Assembly (NCBI RefSeq): GCF_964355755.1
Contig: NC_092677.1
Location: 12,980,601 to 13,044,600 of the forward strand
Reading direction: 5' to 3'
From: Antedon mediterranea
Taxonomy: Eukaryota; Echinodermata; Crinoidea; Comatulida; Antedonidae
Length of the DNA stretch: 64,000 bases
Both the position numbers and the translations under genes were made by a program. The notes under the pieces were generated by a model. The model did no database searches, was not told where the DNA came from, and saw only the letters and a list, made by a program, of their open reading frames with translations. Positions within the stretch are counted from its first letter, which is position 1. Every line of letters begins with the position of its first letter. This document shows, in pieces, positions 61,554 to 64,000 of the stretch.

Positions 61554-63849
61554 ATGGCTTCCATTGCAGCTCGAGTTGGGAGCTCCATAAAATATTTATG
61601 CAGGCTTCCAAAAGTTAGATATGGTAAGTTTTTCTTATTTATACTGTTTTTGATGCCCGTGGATGTAGATATAAGTCAAATCTTGCTGTCGAGGCCTAGA
61701 TGGTTTTACCCTAACGCATCTAGGCCTAAACTAGGCCTACTACCCTAGCCTAGTAGCGAGGCCTTTTGGGCTGCCTCTAGGGCATTGGCCTAGTTAGGTA
61801 GTCCTCAGTCAATTATTGCCAAGTCAGTTCGCCCCACCAATGTAAATCATTATTTTTATGCATGTCATTAACTGGTTTAAATGAAACTACATTATAATAT
61901 CATGAATGTGATCACTATCTACAATTGCTACAAACAATGTTTTGTTAAATTTAAATTTTAATTACAAAAATGTATAATATTTTATACAATACATCCATAC
62001 ATAGCCTATGCATGATAATTGTTATTGGCATATATTATAGCCTAGTATAGAGTATATGATAATAAATATACTACTACTGTTACTAAGCTAGGGGTAATAG
62101 GCTAGGCTACATACCATAGACAGTACAACAAGACTAGCTTAATCAATAACTTTTGATTATTTTTTTATACTAATAGCATATCCCGTCACTCGTCAAAAAA
62201 GATGGGAATCAACCGATGTAAAACGTAAGTAAATAATTTAGCTAGGCCTATGAAACAATATAATTACAATGAATTTATTAATTTACATAATATAAATAAA
62301 TAGGCCATAGATAGTATATAGTATATTATTTGTATTTCAATCCATTTCAGCTACACTTAAACCATTTGATCAACTTAAGAGAGACACCTTAGAAGAGTAT
62401 GGACGCTATGTGGCAGATTGCATACCCAAATACGTCCAGAAAGTCCAAGTAACTCACCAGAACGAACTTGAGGTTATGATACACCCTGAGGGCGTTCTAC
62501 CCGTTCTGACATTTTTACGAGATCACAGCAATGCACAGTTTAAATCACTTGTTGATGAAACAGCCATAGATGTTCCAAAAAGAATTAATAGGTTTGAGGT
62601 TTGTAATAAAAGATTTTAAAAATATTTCCATCAACTAAATTTATTTGATCACCTTGCTAAATTTAACATGCAATAGAATCTTTAAATATCACCTTTCCTT
62701 CCAGTACTACTGATTGACACATTATACAAAATGAATCAATCAAATTGCAAGGGTACAGTGGTCTTCTAAACTGTAATTGAATAATTGTGAATTTAAATTG
62801 CTTATTTTTACAGGTGATATACAATTTACTTTCACTTCGATATAATTCAAGAATTAGAGTAAAGACATATACAGATGAGCTAACACCATTGGATTCTATA
62901 TACTGTATATTCAAAGCAGCCGATTGGTATGAACGAGAGGTAAGAACAAAATTTACAAGTTGCAGCCAGCTGTTGCCAATGCAGTTGCTGCCCAAGCTGT
63001 TGCCAATGCAGTTGCAGTCGAATCTGTTGCCAATGCAGTTGCAGCCGAAGCTGTTGCCAATGCAGTTGCAGCCGAAGCTGTTGCCAATGTAGTTGCGGCC
63101 AGTTGTTGCCAATGTAGTTGCAGCCCAAGCTGTTGCTAATGCAGTTGCAGTCAGCTGTTGCCAATGCAGTTGCAGCCCAAGCTGTTGCTAATGCAGTTTG
63201 CAGCCAAGCTGTTGCTAATGCAGTTGCAGCCAAAGCTGTTGTCGATGCAGTTGCAGCCCAAGCTGTTGCTAATGTAGTTGTAGCCCAAGCTGTTGCCAAT
63301 GCAGTTGCAGGTCAAGCTTTGCCAATGCAGCTCCAGGCTAAGCTGGAATTAGAATTTACACACTTGAGACAGCCTGAAACCATACCCTTTTCTTTGTAGA
63401 TATGGGACATGTATGGAGTATTCTTCTCAGATCATCCTGACTTGAGACGTATTTTGACAGACTATGGATTTGAGGGACATCCACTTAGAAAAGATTTCCC
63501 TCTAAGTGGTTATGTAGAGGTATGTGTACAAACATCAAGAATATTGTCTGTACTGTATCATAGGCAAAATCTGTAACACAGTGTCACTTATGTATCACTT
63601 ATAGGGCTAAGTCTAAAATAATAATTGCTTACTTGATTATACATGTACAAGTCATAGTTCAACAATTTGTTCCCGTTTATTTTTTAGGTAAGGTACGATG
63701 ATGAACAGAAGCGAATTATTTGCGAACCACTAGAGATGACGCAAGAATTCCGTAAATTTGATTTGAATACGCCATGGGAAACATTCCCAGCATACCGGGA
63801 AGGAGAAACGGAACAAATCGAATCCGGAAAAACAGAAAAAAAAGAGTAA
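61554..63849 (+). CDS. NDUFS3: NADH dehydrogenase (ubiquinone) iron-sulfur protein 3, complex I 30 kDa subunit
   Basis: Exons: 61554-61623, 62177-62224, 62351-62598, 62814-62939, 63400-63519, 63688-63849, in phase; 257 residues plus TAA (vertebrate forms about 264). The N-terminus [20 protein letters not shown] is rich in Arg/Lys/Ser without acidic residues, a mitochondrial targeting peptide. The body shows the family blocks [36 protein letters not shown] and the signature [20 protein letters not shown] followed by [20 protein letters not shown] and GYVEVRYDDE. Known role: a core nuclear-encoded subunit of the complex I hydrophilic arm, near the quinone module. Start chosen as the ATG giving the targeting peptide, with AAA before it. 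Complete in the window. Confidence 0.97.
62955..63330 (+). repeat. 27 bp minisatellite in NDUFS3 intron 4
   Basis: Unit GTTGCCAATGCAGTTGCAGC plus CGAAGCT with variants, about 13 copies filling most of the intron 62940-63399. One frame reads Ala/Val/Asn-rich (VANAVAAQA) up to a stop that overlaps the acceptor AG, and the minus strand is also open. These are repeat artefacts. Confidence 0.9.
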
Positions 63850-64000
63850 ACATTTCTGAATTTATAATAGACAATATAATTTTATTGACGAATTTTGGAT
63901 GTTTCAGTTAGAAAAATATATACTATGGAATTACATTTCAATGTTGAATGCACTTCTACGGAATGTCAGAGTTTGGTATGTTTTAATTTATGAACAAAAA
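63850..64000 (+). other. NDUFS3 3' UTR, cut by the window end
   Basis: AT-rich sequence after the TAA; no AATAAA before base 64000. Confidence 0.6.

Noticed and set aside
62880-63399. Ala/Thr/Leu-rich frames on both strands
   Set aside because: 27 bp minisatellite in NDUFS3 intron 4; the conserved protein continues at 63400.

Overview
The window is eukaryotic nuclear DNA. It is AT-rich, its genes are split into many short exons by GT-AG introns (one GC-AG), and it is full of minisatellites and small DNA transposons. Gene content (a PH-domain formin of a class I know from invertebrates, UBE2V, NDUFS3) and the many TAGGCCTA-type words fit a marine invertebrate deuterostome, possibly an echinoderm. 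That placement is an inference and not firm.

Layout. (1) 1-28462, + strand: a formin open at the left window edge, 22 exons visible, 1427 residues: helical N-terminus, two PH-like domains, helical linker, proline-rich FH1, FH2, and a third PH domain at the C-terminus. (2) 28463-33060: gene-free, with a ~140 bp tandem repeat and otherwise unremarkable AT-rich DNA. (3) 35271-33061, - strand: a complete 4-exon UBE2V (Mms2/Uev1-type) gene, 142 residues. (4) 35272-37060: divergent intergenic region. (5) 37061-60230, + strand: a 25-exon gene for a 1274-residue, mostly helical, probably armadillo/HEAT-type protein that I do not recognise. One of its introns holds a 5.7 kb minisatellite. (6) 61554-63849, + strand: a complete 6-exon NDUFS3 gene, 257 residues (mitochondrial complex I, 30 kDa subunit).

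The four genes have no evident joint pathway: actin assembly, K63-ubiquitin signalling, an unknown scaffold, and respiration. Exon joins were derived by hand from splice sites, reading-frame phase and family similarity; every join keeps frame.

The most unusual material is non-coding: a Helentron/HINE-like element (about 21507-23092); a 1462 bp hAT-like insertion (38547-40008) that splits a 37 bp tandem array; a family of near-palindromic MITEs with about nine copies, one of which has its terminal repeat amplified nine times into a 27 bp satellite (53.9 kb); a SINE-like insertion inside another MITE copy (25.6 kb); a tRNA-derived SINE (56.1 kb); and the 17/18 bp minisatellite at 47.3-53.0 kb with a duplicated 1406 bp higher-order unit. 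I found no CRISPR array, rRNA, intact tRNA or transposase gene.
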